Source of the DNA: Flavobacterium sp.
GTDB taxonomy: Bacteria > Bacteroidota > Bacteroidia > Flavobacteriales > Flavobacteriaceae
Assembly (NCBI GenBank): GCA_024642295.1
Contig: JAHEBK010000012.1
Location: 1-15,530 of the forward strand
Direction of reading: 5' to 3'
DNA length: 15,530 nucleotides
The number at the start of each line of letters is the position of its first letter. Positions within the stretch are counted from its first letter, which is position 1. This document shows, one piece after another, positions 7,051 through 14,806 of the stretch. The translations under genes were made by a program, and so were the position numbers. Under the pieces are notes generated by a model that was not told the DNA's origin, did no database searches, and saw only the letters and a program-made list of their open reading frames with translations.

Positions 7051-7551
7051 TTAGAATCCTAAATCTTTTTTTACATCAGCAGTTAGGTTTGGACCGTCAG
7101 CAAGTAATAATGTTGAACCATCAAGGATATATTGAAACCCTTTAGCTTTTCCTACTTTCTGGATAGAAGCTCTTACTTTTTCCATTAATGGTTTTACGAT
7201 GTCTGATTCTTTTTGTTGTAATTCTTTTTGAGCATTATCTCTAAAGTCAACAATTCTCTTTTGCATGTCTTGAACTTCTTTTGAACGTTCTCCGTTTATT
7301 GCATCAGTAACAGTAGCTGATTCAGCTTCGTATTTTTTTAATTTAGCTTGATATTCTTCAACCATTTTTTTATAGTCAGTATCATAAGTTGCACTTAATT
7401 TTTCAAGTTGTTTTTGTGCATCAAGCATAGCTGGCATTTTAGACATGATTTCGCTTACATCAACATGAGCTGTCTTAGCTTGTGCGTTAATTGCTTGATT
7501 TGCTCCTAAAATGAATATTGCAGCAATTAATAAGGTTTTAATTTGTTTCAT
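7051..7551 (-). CDS. ompH: OmpH/Skp-family periplasmic chaperone
   Basis: Skp/OmpH proteins are trimeric periplasmic chaperones that hold unfolded outer-membrane proteins before insertion by the BAM complex. This 166-residue protein starts with a Sec signal peptide (MKQIKTLLIAAIFILGANQA, cleavage probably near 23-25). The mature start, AKTAHVDVSEIMSKMPAMLDAQKQL, is typical of the family. A long charged coiled coil (about 45-125) forms the tentacle arm, and the C-terminal strand region (about 138-166, GFQYILDGSTLLLADG) completes the body. Its length is usual for Skp. It is the last gene of the operon, 32 nt after the longer paralogue, and is followed by a strong terminator. Confidence 0.93.
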   Translation of the reverse strand: MKQIKTLLIAAIFILGANQAINAQAKTAHVDVSEIMSKMPAMLDAQKQLEKLSATYDTDYKKMVEEYQAKLKKYEAESATVTDAINGERSKEVQDMQKRIVDFRDNAQKELQQKESDIVKPLMEKVRASIQKVGKAKGFQYILDGSTLLLADGPNLTADVKKDLGF

Positions 7552-7583
7552 CGGTTTTTAAAAATTTAAGTAAATAATCTAAT

Positions 7584-8777
7584 TTATTGTTTTAATTGTA
7601 ATTCTCTTGCTTTTTTTATCGAATCTCTTACTTGTAAAGCTTTTTCTCTTTTTTCTTCAATAGCTTTTTTTCTGTCTTCGATTATTTTTTTACGTTCTTC
7701 CAATGCTTTTGCACGGGCATCTTCAGGAGTAGTTTCAATCTTTTCTGTTTTTGAAGTATCTTCAACTAATTTTGAAGTTGTTGGCTTTGCTACTTCTTTT
7801 TTAGTAGTTTCAGAAATCGTGCCAGTTTTTTTAGCTTCTCTTTCTTCAATTGCTTGTTTTCTTTTTGCTTCTAATTCTGCTTTTCTATCTTCAACTAGTT
7901 TTTTTCTATCCTCTAAGGCTTTTGCGTTGGCTTCGATTTGCTTTTGTTTTGCTTCATCAGCATTAATTTTTGCTGTTTCTTTTGCATTATCAACTCTAGG
8001 AGCTGAATTTGTGCTGGTTCCGTTTTTCTTGGCTTCTCTTTCAGCTAATAATTGCGCACGTTTTTCTTCAGCTTCTTTTTTCTTTTGCTCTGCTGCTATT
8101 TTTCGATCTTCAAGGCTTTTTTCTCTTTCGGCTTTTTTTGCTTCTAAGGCTTTTTGTCTTTCAACTAAATTTGGATTTACATCGACTGCGTCTTCTTTTT
8201 TCTCTTTGTCTAATTCTGCTTGAAGCTGTTTTTTTGATAATTGTTGCCTTTTGTCGGCACGATTAATAACGCGTAGGACTAAGTCACTAATGTCGTATCT
8301 TTTGGCAGCAAATAACATGGTCATGTCTGAAGTTTTGTCAAAGATAAAATCATATTTTTGAGTTTCAGCAATATCTTGGATAGCTGTAAAAACTTGGTCT
8401 TGGATTGGTTTTATCAAATCTGATTTTTGAGTCATCAGGTTTCCATTTGGGCCAAATCGCATTTGTTGTAATTCAAGTGTTTCATTTTCAAGAAAATTGA
8501 TTTCGCTTTCTCTTTCTTCAATTAAACCTTTAGTAAGAAGTGCTTTTTCGATTTTAAGCTCTTCTTTAATTTTGTTAATTTGATTCTTTTTAAGTTCAAT
8601 TTCTTGTTTCCATTTTTGAGCTTTTTGTTCAAGTTGATTGTTTGCTTCTATGTAGTTGGGTACATTTTGCAAAATATATTCCATGTCAATATAACCAATC
8701 TTTGTTCCTCTGGTTTGGGAATTGATGATATTTGAAGTCAATACAACTAAAAATAAAAGTAAAAAATGTTTTTTCAT
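7584..8777 (-). CDS. Long OmpH/Skp-like protein with repeated coiled-coil C-terminus
   Basis: Residues 1-20 form a signal peptide (MKKHFLLLFLVVLTSNIINS) and residues 25-175 form an OmpH/Skp module: KIGYIDMEYILQNVPNYIEA, a coiled coil, then YDFIFDKTSDMTMLFA. The protein is 397 residues, more than twice a normal Skp. From about 180 onward it is an extremely Lys/Glu/Arg-rich coiled coil. That extension contains three related units (about 210-254, 287-320 and 358-391), built on the pattern ALExRK, EDRK, EEKR and, in the first two, REAKKxGT, separated by Ser/Thr-rich spacers. It is presumably periplasmic and presumably assists outer-membrane protein assembly with the neighbouring BamA and short OmpH. 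The function of the tail is unknown. It lies 33 nt after bamA. Confidence 0.87.
   Translation of the reverse strand: MKKHFLLLFLVVLTSNIINSQTRGTKIGYIDMEYILQNVPNYIEANNQLEQKAQKWKQEIELKKNQINKIKEELKIEKALLTKGLIEERESEINFLENETLELQQMRFGPNGNLMTQKSDLIKPIQDQVFTAIQDIAETQKYDFIFDKTSDMTMLFAAKRYDISDLVLRVINRADKRQQLSKKQLQAELDKEKKEDAVDVNPNLVERQKALEAKKAEREKSLEDRKIAAEQKKKEAEEKRAQLLAEREAKKNGTSTNSAPRVDNAKETAKINADEAKQKQIEANAKALEDRKKLVEDRKAELEAKRKQAIEEREAKKTGTISETTKKEVAKPTTSKLVEDTSKTEKIETTPEDARAKALEERKKIIEDRKKAIEEKREKALQVRDSIKKARELQLKQ
7605..8150 (-). repeat. Three imperfect protein-level repeats in the long OmpH tail
   Basis: Three copies of a charged helical unit are encoded at 8016-8150, 7818-7919 and 7605-7706. 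They correspond to residues 210-254, 287-320 and 358-391. Shared segments include ALEDRKK/ALEERKK, VEDRK/IEDRK and EEREAKKTGT/AEREAKKNGT; the last copy diverges at its end. The spacers are rich in Ser, Thr and Ala. Confidence 0.75.
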
Positions 8778-8810
8778 AGCTTAAAATATTAGAAATATTA
8801 AGTTATTTTA

Positions 8811-11489
8811 TTAAAATTGTTGTCCAATAATAAAGTGAGTTTGCCATCCACTTTTATTAATTTGGCCTGTTGCAGCATCAAATCCATGACCGAAATCTAT
8901 TCCTAATAAACCAAATGCAGGCATAAATATACGTAAACCAACACCCGCGGAACGTTTTAATGAAAATGGATTATAGGTGTCAAAGTTAGCAAATGAATTA
9001 CCACCTTCCAAAAATGCAAGTGCATAAATAGATGCAGCTGCTTTTAGTGTAATAGGATAACGCAACTCCATAGAGAATTTATTGTATACTGTTGCTCCAA
9101 TTTGCTCTCCACTACTATTAATTGGTGTTAACGAATTGTTTTGATAACCTCTTAACTGGATAGTTTCTCTACCGTCCATTGCGAAATTTGCTAATCCATC
9201 TCCACCCACATAAAAACGCTCAAAAGGAATTAGTCCTCTGTCTTGATTGTAAGCTCCTAAGAATCCGAATTCTGTTAATGTTCGAAGTACTAATTTACCA
9301 TAAATTTTGGTGTACCAATCGGCTTTGAACTTTATTTTGTAATATTCTAGCCAATTAAATTTCTTTTGATCGACTTTTGCTGGGTCTGCTGCTGCATTTT
9401 GAATGTCACCATTATCAACTTTATTAGGAGTAGGGTTTAAGTTGCTAGGAATCGCATCAAGGTAGTCGCCAGCAACTACTGTTTTTCCATTTGAGTCATC
9501 ATATGAATTGCCTCTATAGATATATTTGTTTTCTTCCTGGTCTCCTAAAGTAGCATAATTAATACCATTGAATAAGGAGTAAGGGAGAGAGAATTTACCT
9601 GTAAGGCTGAACTCTGATCCATATGTTGGAAAAATTGGATTTACTCCTTTGTTATTTCGTGTAATCCCAATTGTGTAAGTGAAATTTCGTGACGTTCCAT
9701 CACCAAATGTAAATAGACCTGTGTTATAATTGTTTAGGTCGTAATGTTGATAACTCAAGCTTTGTGAAAGTACAAAGAAGTCATCTGGCACTGTTAATCT
9801 TTTGGCAAGTCCAACCGATAAAGTCAAAATGTTAAAACTTTTACTTTTATCTACTCCAGAAGATAAACCGAAATTACTTAAGAATTGCTTGCTATAGGAT
9901 AATGAAGTGCTGAATTGTACCGGTTTTTTTTGTCCAAACCATGGCTCTGAGAACGATAGACTATAGGTTTGGAAAAAAGTACTGGCTTGTAATCTTAATG
10001 ATACCTTTTGTCCATCACCCATAGGTAAAGGTTTGTACGCTTCTTTATTTGTTAAGTTTCTTGCCGAGAAGTTATTGAATGATAGTCCTAATGTTCCAAT
10101 GAAGCCACCACCACCATAACCTCCTTGAAGTTCAATTTGACTAGAGCCTTTTTCTACTAGGTTGTATTCAATATCAACTGTACCAGCTCCTGCATCTACA
10201 TTTTTAAATTTAGGGTCAATAGCCTCAGGGTCAAAGAAACCTAATTGACCAATCTCACGAATGGTACGAACTAATAATTCTTTACTGTATTTTTCTCCTG
10301 GTTTAGTACGAAGTTCTCTGTAAATTACACGGTCATTAGTCTTGTCATTACCTACAACGGTAATTTTATTGAAGTATGCCAAAGGTCCTTCAGTAACTCT
10401 TATTTCAAAATCAATACTATCGTTTACTGTTTTAACCTCAACGGCATTTATACTTGAAAATAAATAACCATTATTTTGGTACAAATTGGTAATGTCTTCT
10501 CCGTCTGGTTTTGATTTATCTGCAATTCTTTTTTCAAGAAGTACACCATTGTATGTTTCTCCTTTTTTTACCCCAATGATTCGGTTTAAAAAATGGTCAG
10601 GATATACAGTGTTTCCTAAAAATTTAATATCTCCAAAGTAATATTTATTTCCTTCTTCAACATTTACTTTAATAAATAAAGCATTTTTTTCTTTGTTATA
10701 AGTTACAGAATCAGAAACGATTCTGGCATCACGATATCCTTTTTCTTTATAAGAAGCGATTACTTTTTCGAGGTCTTCTTTGTATTTAGATTTAATGAAT
10801 TTTGAAGCTTTAAAAACACGGATTGGATTTTTTTGCTTCGTATCTTTCATTGCTTTGCGTAAAGTTTTGTCAGATACTTTAGTGTTTCCAATGAAATCTA
10901 TTTCACGAATTTTTATTTTGTCACCTTTGTCTATGTTTACCAACATATTCACTTGATTGGTGCCAGTAGTGTCTACAATTGTATTGATGTTTACTTTTGT
11001 GTTGAAGTATCCATCTTTTTTATACTTGTTTTCAATATAATTTTTTGTTGTAGTAATTAAGTTTTCATTAACGACTTTGCCTTGTGTAAGGCTATTATCT
11101 TTGATTAAGGCATCTACTTTTCCTTTTTTTACGCCAACAAATTTTACTTCATTTAATTTTGGTAATTCCTTAATGTCAAGATCAAGATAAATACTGTCGT
11201 TTTCGATTCTATTAATATAGAACGAGATTTCATCAAAAAGCCCTAGTTTTCCTAGTTTTTTGATGGCACTACTAATTTCTTCACCAGGAACCGTGATGGT
11301 TTGTCCTTTTTCTAATCCTGCGAAAGTAACAACGGTTTGTTCGTTGAAGCTTATTTTGTTTGTAAGTGAAACTTTTGCAATAATGTATTTTTCTCCTTGA
11401 TCAAATGCTACTCTAGTTTGAGCTTTGACTTGCGAAAAACTTACCAAAATTAAAAAGGTTAGTACTGCTTTTATATTTTTATTTAACAC
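8811..11489 (-). CDS. bamA: Outer-membrane assembly factor BamA (Omp85 family)
   Basis: BamA is the outer-membrane barrel that folds and inserts beta-barrel proteins. The open frame reaches 11621 but would then overlap uppS by 125 nt. The GTG at 11489-11487, 7 nt after the uppS stop, starts the protein exactly at a signal peptide (MLNKNIKAVLTFLILVSFSQVKA), so I take it as the start. The product is 892 residues. Five POTRA domains are visible (about 36-108, 109-188, 189-280, 281-367, 368-448), with repeated FxGN and EG endings. The barrel runs from about 450 and ends in the aromatic C-terminus FIIGQQF. The conserved loop-6 motif is LRGY at 779-782. A long polar segment within the barrel (around DYLDAIPSNLNPTPNKVDNG) is probably an extracellular loop. 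It is followed by the two ompH genes. Confidence 0.95.
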   Translation of the reverse strand: MLNKNIKAVLTFLILVSFSQVKAQTRVAFDQGEKYIIAKVSLTNKISFNEQTVVTFAGLEKGQTITVPGEEISSAIKKLGKLGLFDEISFYINRIENDSIYLDLDIKELPKLNEVKFVGVKKGKVDALIKDNSLTQGKVVNENLITTTKNYIENKYKKDGYFNTKVNINTIVDTTGTNQVNMLVNIDKGDKIKIREIDFIGNTKVSDKTLRKAMKDTKQKNPIRVFKASKFIKSKYKEDLEKVIASYKEKGYRDARIVSDSVTYNKEKNALFIKVNVEEGNKYYFGDIKFLGNTVYPDHFLNRIIGVKKGETYNGVLLEKRIADKSKPDGEDITNLYQNNGYLFSSINAVEVKTVNDSIDFEIRVTEGPLAYFNKITVVGNDKTNDRVIYRELRTKPGEKYSKELLVRTIREIGQLGFFDPEAIDPKFKNVDAGAGTVDIEYNLVEKGSSQIELQGGYGGGGFIGTLGLSFNNFSARNLTNKEAYKPLPMGDGQKVSLRLQASTFFQTYSLSFSEPWFGQKKPVQFSTSLSYSKQFLSNFGLSSGVDKSKSFNILTLSVGLAKRLTVPDDFFVLSQSLSYQHYDLNNYNTGLFTFGDGTSRNFTYTIGITRNNKGVNPIFPTYGSEFSLTGKFSLPYSLFNGINYATLGDQEENKYIYRGNSYDDSNGKTVVAGDYLDAIPSNLNPTPNKVDNGDIQNAAADPAKVDQKKFNWLEYYKIKFKADWYTKIYGKLVLRTLTEFGFLGAYNQDRGLIPFERFYVGGDGLANFAMDGRETIQLRGYQNNSLTPINSSGEQIGATVYNKFSMELRYPITLKAAASIYALAFLEGGNSFANFDTYNPFSLKRSAGVGLRIFMPAFGLLGIDFGHGFDAATGQINKSGWQTHFIIGQQF

Positions 11490-11496
11490 TAAAAAA

Positions 11497-12237
11497 TTAT
11501 TTAATTTGTTCACTTGTTTTTCCAAATCTGCGTTCTCTTTTTTGATAACTAATGATAGCCTCATATAAATCTTGTTCTTTAAAGTCTGGCCATAGTATTT
11601 CTGTAAAATACAATTCAGCATAGGCTATTTGCCATAGCAAGAAGTTACTGATACGATGTTCGCCGCTAGTGCGAATTAATAAATCTACATCAGGTAAATT
11701 ATGCGTGTAAAGATGCTCATTTATAATCGAATCGTCAATAGAGTCAATTGAAATTATATTATTTTTAACTTTCTCACTTATAGTTTTTACAGCATTTACG
11801 ATTTCCTCTCTTGAACCGTAGCTTAGGGCTAAGGTTAAGGTCATTTTGTCGTTATCTTTGGTTCTTTCGATAACTGAACTAAGCTCCTTTTGTGCTGAAG
11901 TAGGTAATTTTTCAAAATTACCAATAGTGTTTAATCTGATTTTTTTTTCTTCTAGGGTGGCAAGTTCTTTTCTTAATGACTTTACGAGTATTTTCATTAA
12001 GGTATCTACCTCAAGTTTAGGGCGATTCCAGTTTTCAGTAGAAAAAGCATAGAGTGTTAAGTTTTTTATGCCTAATTCAATGCAAGTTCTAATGATTTCT
12101 TTTACAGATTCACTACCTCTTTCGTGTCCAAAAGCTCTAAGGAACCCTTGCTTTTTTGCCCAACGACCATTCCCGTCCATGATGATGGCAAGATGGTGAG
12201 GTAATCGTTCTTTATCTATAGTATCTAGTAAATTCAT
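11497..12237 (-). CDS. uppS: Isoprenyl transferase (undecaprenyl diphosphate synthase)
   Basis: UppS condenses isopentenyl diphosphate units in cis to make the C55 lipid carrier used for peptidoglycan and surface polysaccharides. The 246-residue protein has the catalytic HLAIIMDGNGRWAKKQG motif (15-31, with D21), the FGHERGSESV segment, LTLYAFSTENWNRP, TLALSYGSREEI, and the C-terminal RTSGEHRISNFLLWQIAYAE, all characteristic of cis-prenyltransferases. Length is normal. It sits 3 nt after the DUF6089-like gene and 7 nt before the bamA GTG, so it is in one operon with both. It should act at the cytoplasmic face of the inner membrane. Confidence 0.97.
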   Translation of the reverse strand: MNLLDTIDKERLPHHLAIIMDGNGRWAKKQGFLRAFGHERGSESVKEIIRTCIELGIKNLTLYAFSTENWNRPKLEVDTLMKILVKSLRKELATLEEKKIRLNTIGNFEKLPTSAQKELSSVIERTKDNDKMTLTLALSYGSREEIVNAVKTISEKVKNNIISIDSIDDSIINEHLYTHNLPDVDLLIRTSGEHRISNFLLWQIAYAELYFTEILWPDFKEQDLYEAIISYQKRERRFGKTSEQIK

Positions 12238-12240
12238 TTT

Positions 12241-12930
12241 TTATTCTGCACAATAGCAAGGTTTTTCTCCAAAGGTATAGGTTAATGTAACCCCTGAAAA
12301 AACATACCAATCATTGTTATTTATATTTCCAAAATTAAGTTGACTTAAATTTTCATTAGCAACTTTGCTGCCGTCAATATCGTCTCTAAAGGTATATCTA
12401 GCCCCTATTTCCAGTCCTAATATGAACCGCCTGTTTAATTTAGTTTTAATTCCCACTGTCATTGGGATAGCAATTGATCCTCTTCTAGAGTCAGTTTGTG
12501 CTTCAATGTTTCTATTAGTATACAACATACTACTGTATCTAATATAACTTATACCGCTATGAACATAAGGCGTTGTTTTGTTTCTCAATTGATGAAGATT
12601 GAAATCAAAAAAATTAAATTCAAGGCCTAAAGATAGTTCTTTTATGTTATTTTCAAAATTGAAACCTCTCCCGCTTCGACTAGCTTCCTTAGAATTTATA
12701 TCATTTGAATAGATGTTAGATTGCATATAAGAAACTCTGTAAGCGTGTCTAGGGCTTTTATTCCATTTATACATTAATCCTAATGCTCGCTTACTAGGAG
12801 CAATATAGGTTGTAGGACCTACATCTCCAATATAATTACTCCCTCCTAAAAAGACTCCTATTTCATGTATTTGCGAAAATAGTGTAGTACTTAGGAAAAA
12901 GCACAGAATTAAGCTGATTTTTTTTATCAT
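12241..12930 (-). CDS. DUF6089-like predicted outer-membrane/secreted beta-barrel protein
   Basis: This is a conserved Bacteroidota protein of unknown function, probably the DUF6089 family, found upstream of uppS and bamA. The open frame extends to 13020, but the ATG at 12930 begins a clear signal peptide (MIKKISLILCFFLSTTLFS). It also lies 18 nt after a perfect promoter box, so I use it; the product is 229 residues. The mature part starts HEIGVFLGGSNYIGDVG and shows alternating hydrophobic strands typical of a small outer-membrane barrel (LSLGLEFNFFDF, VHSGISYIRYSS, FILGLEIGARYTF, WYVFSGVTLTYTF). The C-terminus ends unusually in GEKPCYCAE, with two cysteines, which could form a disulfide after export. 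Its operon position suggests a role in envelope assembly, but this is inference. Confidence 0.82.
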   Translation of the reverse strand: MIKKISLILCFFLSTTLFSQIHEIGVFLGGSNYIGDVGPTTYIAPSKRALGLMYKWNKSPRHAYRVSYMQSNIYSNDINSKEASRSGRGFNFENNIKELSLGLEFNFFDFNLHQLRNKTTPYVHSGISYIRYSSMLYTNRNIEAQTDSRRGSIAIPMTVGIKTKLNRRFILGLEIGARYTFRDDIDGSKVANENLSQLNFGNINNNDWYVFSGVTLTYTFGEKPCYCAE

Positions 12931-12948
12931 TTTAATTGAAATAGCGTG

Positions 12949-12977
12949 CAAATATAATAATAATCGATTCGATACAA
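12949..12977 (-). promoter_or_regulatory. Promoter of the DUF6089-uppS-bamA-ompH operon
   Basis: The minus strand carries TATATTTG (12949-12956), an exact TAnnTTTG box, with TTG at 12975-12977 exactly 18 nt upstream. This is the most consensus-like promoter in the window. Transcription would start near 12943, giving a leader of roughly a dozen nucleotides before the ATG at 12930. Confidence 0.75.
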
Positions 12978-12985
12978 TATCGAAT
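12967..12985. promoter_or_regulatory. Perfect inverted repeat over the -33 box: candidate operator
   Basis: ATTCGATA (12967-12974) and TATCGAAT (12978-12985) are perfect reverse complements with a 3-nt centre. That centre, CAA on the plus strand, is the TTG -33 box of the bam-operon promoter on the minus strand. Two half-sites of this size and spacing suit a dimeric DNA-binding regulator. Bound protein would cover the -33 element and probably repress. No regulator gene is visible in the window. Confidence 0.55.
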
Positions 12986-13093
12986 AGGCTAAATCTCTCT
13001 TTTATTTGGATATAAGTCATTTTTCCTTAATTTATTTATAAAGAAAAACGAAAAATAAAGGACATTCGTATGATATATAGTAAATGAGGTATT

Positions 13094-13978
13094 TTAGTTT
13101 CTTTTGTCTTCTCCCCAAAGTAATTTCGAACGAAGTGTTTTTAGGAAAGTCTCATCCGGAATTTCAATCATATTGATTTGAAAAGGTGTTTTTTTGATAG
13201 TTAAAATAGATTCATTACCTACAGATGTAATTCTTGAATCTAAGGAAACTAAATAGTTTTCTTCTCTCCCCGATACTTTAAGTCTGATTTCTGTTTCGTC
13301 AGGAATGACTAAAGGTCTTGCGTTAAGATTGTGTGGGGAAATTGGAGTAATAACGAGGCTATTTGCATCGGGAGTCAAAATTGGTCCTCCGCAGCTTAAG
13401 TTATAACCAGTTGAACCAGTAGGAGTAGAGATAATTAGTCCGTCAGCCCAATAAGAGTTTAGATATTCATTGTTTAAATAAGTCTCAATTGTAATCATCG
13501 AAGTGGTATCTTTTCTACTTACAGACACTTCATTCATGGCAAAATTAATGTCTTCAAGACTTTCATTTGTTGGAGTACATGACAAGCTCAATAGTGTTCT
13601 TTTGGAAAGGCTGTGTTTTTTGTCGATAACGATTTGTAAAAAACTAGTAATATTTTCTTGTTGAACAGTTGCTAAAAATCCTAGTCTTCCAGCGTTAATT
13701 CCTAAAATAGGTACGCCAGAATCTCTAATAAATGTAGCCGCTCTTAATATGGTTCCATCTCCACCGATACTAACCATCATATAGAAACTGGAATCAATTT
13801 CAGTATAGGAGGAAAAAGTACTGTACTCTTTACTAATGATTTTTTTTTCATGAAGCATTTCCAAATAGTGAGATTCGAAAACCATTTCTATTTTATTTTT
13901 AGAAAAGAAATTTAAAATCTCAGTAATAATTGGTTTTGTACTGTCTTGATAATATTGACCGTAAATGGCTATTTTCAT
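13094..13978 (-). CDS. nadK: NAD kinase
   Basis: NAD kinase phosphorylates NAD to NADP in the cytoplasm. The 294-residue protein contains the family motifs in order: GGDGT at 72-76 with catalytic D74, GINAGRLGFLA (93-103), the NE motif at 149-150, and ADGLIISTPTGSTGYNLSCGG (178-198). The all-beta C-terminal half is complete. Length is typical of bacterial NadK and no key residue is missing. It follows the CBS-domain gene by 53 nt with no visible promoter between them, so the two are probably co-transcribed. The next operon downstream has its own promoter. Confidence 0.97.
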   Translation of the reverse strand: MKIAIYGQYYQDSTKPIITEILNFFSKNKIEMVFESHYLEMLHEKKIISKEYSTFSSYTEIDSSFYMMVSIGGDGTILRAATFIRDSGVPILGINAGRLGFLATVQQENITSFLQIVIDKKHSLSKRTLLSLSCTPTNESLEDINFAMNEVSVSRKDTTSMITIETYLNNEYLNSYWADGLIISTPTGSTGYNLSCGGPILTPDANSLVITPISPHNLNARPLVIPDETEIRLKVSGREENYLVSLDSRITSVGNESILTIKKTPFQINMIEIPDETFLKTLRSKLLWGEDKRN

Positions 13979-14031
13979 TAGTTCTCTAATCGTTTGTTTG
14001 AGTTTGTGTGCGTTGCGTTATTGAAACGATA

Positions 14032-14688
14032 TTATATATTTAAATATTTATCTAAATAATCAGAACGTTCTTTTAAATTATTAATGTAATTGTCTTCAGT
14101 ATGTTCAGAGGTAATTTCGTAATTGTATCTTCTAAAAGATTGAATGATTTCATTAATGGCTCCAAGGCTTATTTTTAAAGTCAATTCAACACTGTCTACA
14201 GTAGAATCAGAGATGAATAAACCTAAAAGTTTACCGTTATTGCTTTCTACAATTTGAGTAATTTGGCTCATTGAATAATCTAAAACTCCTTTTTTTACTT
14301 TGATAATTCGTCCTTGCTCTTTTAAAAAAGGGGTTTCATGAAAAAAACTCATGATATCATCTATTTCATAATACCCCACATAATTATTTTCTTCGTCTAA
14401 GACTGGAATCAAGTTGCTATGATTTTTAGCAAAAATTTCAAGTACCTCAAGCCAAATAGAATTCGTCCTCGTAAAAAAAGCTTCTAATGTGTACTTATAA
14501 TCGATGATTTTTTTATTGTCATCAAAGGTTTCGATATCATTGGCAGCAATGCTTCCAATGTAAATTCCTTCTTCCAAAACAGGGAAATGCGAGTAGTTTA
14601 ATTCCGCAAAAAAGTCTTTCACTGTCTCGATAGATTCTTGACAGTCAATGGCTTTATAGTCCGTGGTTATGTAGTCTGTAATTTTCAT
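14032..14688 (-). CDS. CBS-domain protein with C-terminal ACT-like region
   Basis: The 218-residue soluble protein begins with two CBS motifs (about residues 1-60 and 66-120): MKITDYITTDYKAIDCQES, YSHFPVLEEGIYIGSIAAND, then SNLIPVLDEENNYVGYYEID. A Bateman module of this sort usually binds adenine nucleotides. The rest (about 125-205), beginning GRIIKVKKGVLDYSMSQITQIVES, has the beta-alpha-beta pattern of an ACT-like domain. The overall layout resembles AcuB-type CBS-CBS-ACT proteins, but no acetoin genes are present, so that function should not be assumed. It lies just upstream of nadK in the same direction and divergent from pdxJ. A role in sensing nucleotide or cofactor levels is plausible but unproven. 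Confidence 0.85.
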   Translation of the reverse strand: MKITDYITTDYKAIDCQESIETVKDFFAELNYSHFPVLEEGIYIGSIAANDIETFDDNKKIIDYKYTLEAFFTRTNSIWLEVLEIFAKNHSNLIPVLDEENNYVGYYEIDDIMSFFHETPFLKEQGRIIKVKKGVLDYSMSQITQIVESNNGKLLGLFISDSTVDSVELTLKISLGAINEIIQSFRRYNYEITSEHTEDNYINNLKERSDYLDKYLNI

Positions 14689-14713
14689 CGTAATTAAATA
14701 CTCTAATTTTATG

Positions 14714-14721
14714 CAAAATAA
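14714..14721 (-). promoter_or_regulatory. Possible promoter for the CBS gene and nadK
   Basis: The minus strand reads TTATTTTG, matching TAnnTTTG in seven of eight positions. It lies about 26-33 nt before the CBS gene start codon. I see no good -33 box at the right spacing. Confidence 0.35.
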
Positions 14722-14756
14722 TCAAAAAAAGGCAAAAACACCTACCTTTTACTTTG

Positions 14757-14764
14757 TATTTTTG
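14757..14764 (+). promoter_or_regulatory. Predicted pdxJ promoter, -7 box TATTTTTG
   Basis: TATTTTTG is an exact TAnnTTTG match, 42 nt before the pdxJ ATG, giving a leader of about 37 nt. The -33 region does not show TTG at the expected spacing. Confidence 0.5.
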
Positions 14765-14806
14765 TGGCAAATATGGTGTAATTCTAGATAAACAAAAAGT
14801 ATTCCA

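Noticed and set aside
7819..8266. Two overlapping plus-strand open frames opposite the long OmpH gene
   Set aside because: They are antisense shadows of the Lys/Glu/Arg coiled-coil codons. The Ser/Phe/Leu-rich products have no family features or promoter.
11846..12052. Plus-strand open frame within uppS
   Set aside because: It is antisense to a highly conserved gene and has no recognisable features.
12365..12547. Plus-strand open frame within the DUF6089-like gene
   Set aside because: Short, antisense, and without supporting signals.
12931..13020. N-terminal extension of the DUF6089-like protein to an ATG at 13020
   Set aside because: It would place 30 residues before the signal peptide and run through the operon promoter. 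The ATG at 12930 fits both the signal peptide and the promoter.
13021..13050. TTTTTC...GAAAAA inverted repeat after nadK as a terminator
   Set aside because: The stem is only about 6 bp, entirely AT-rich apart from one pair, and lacks a following T run on the minus strand.
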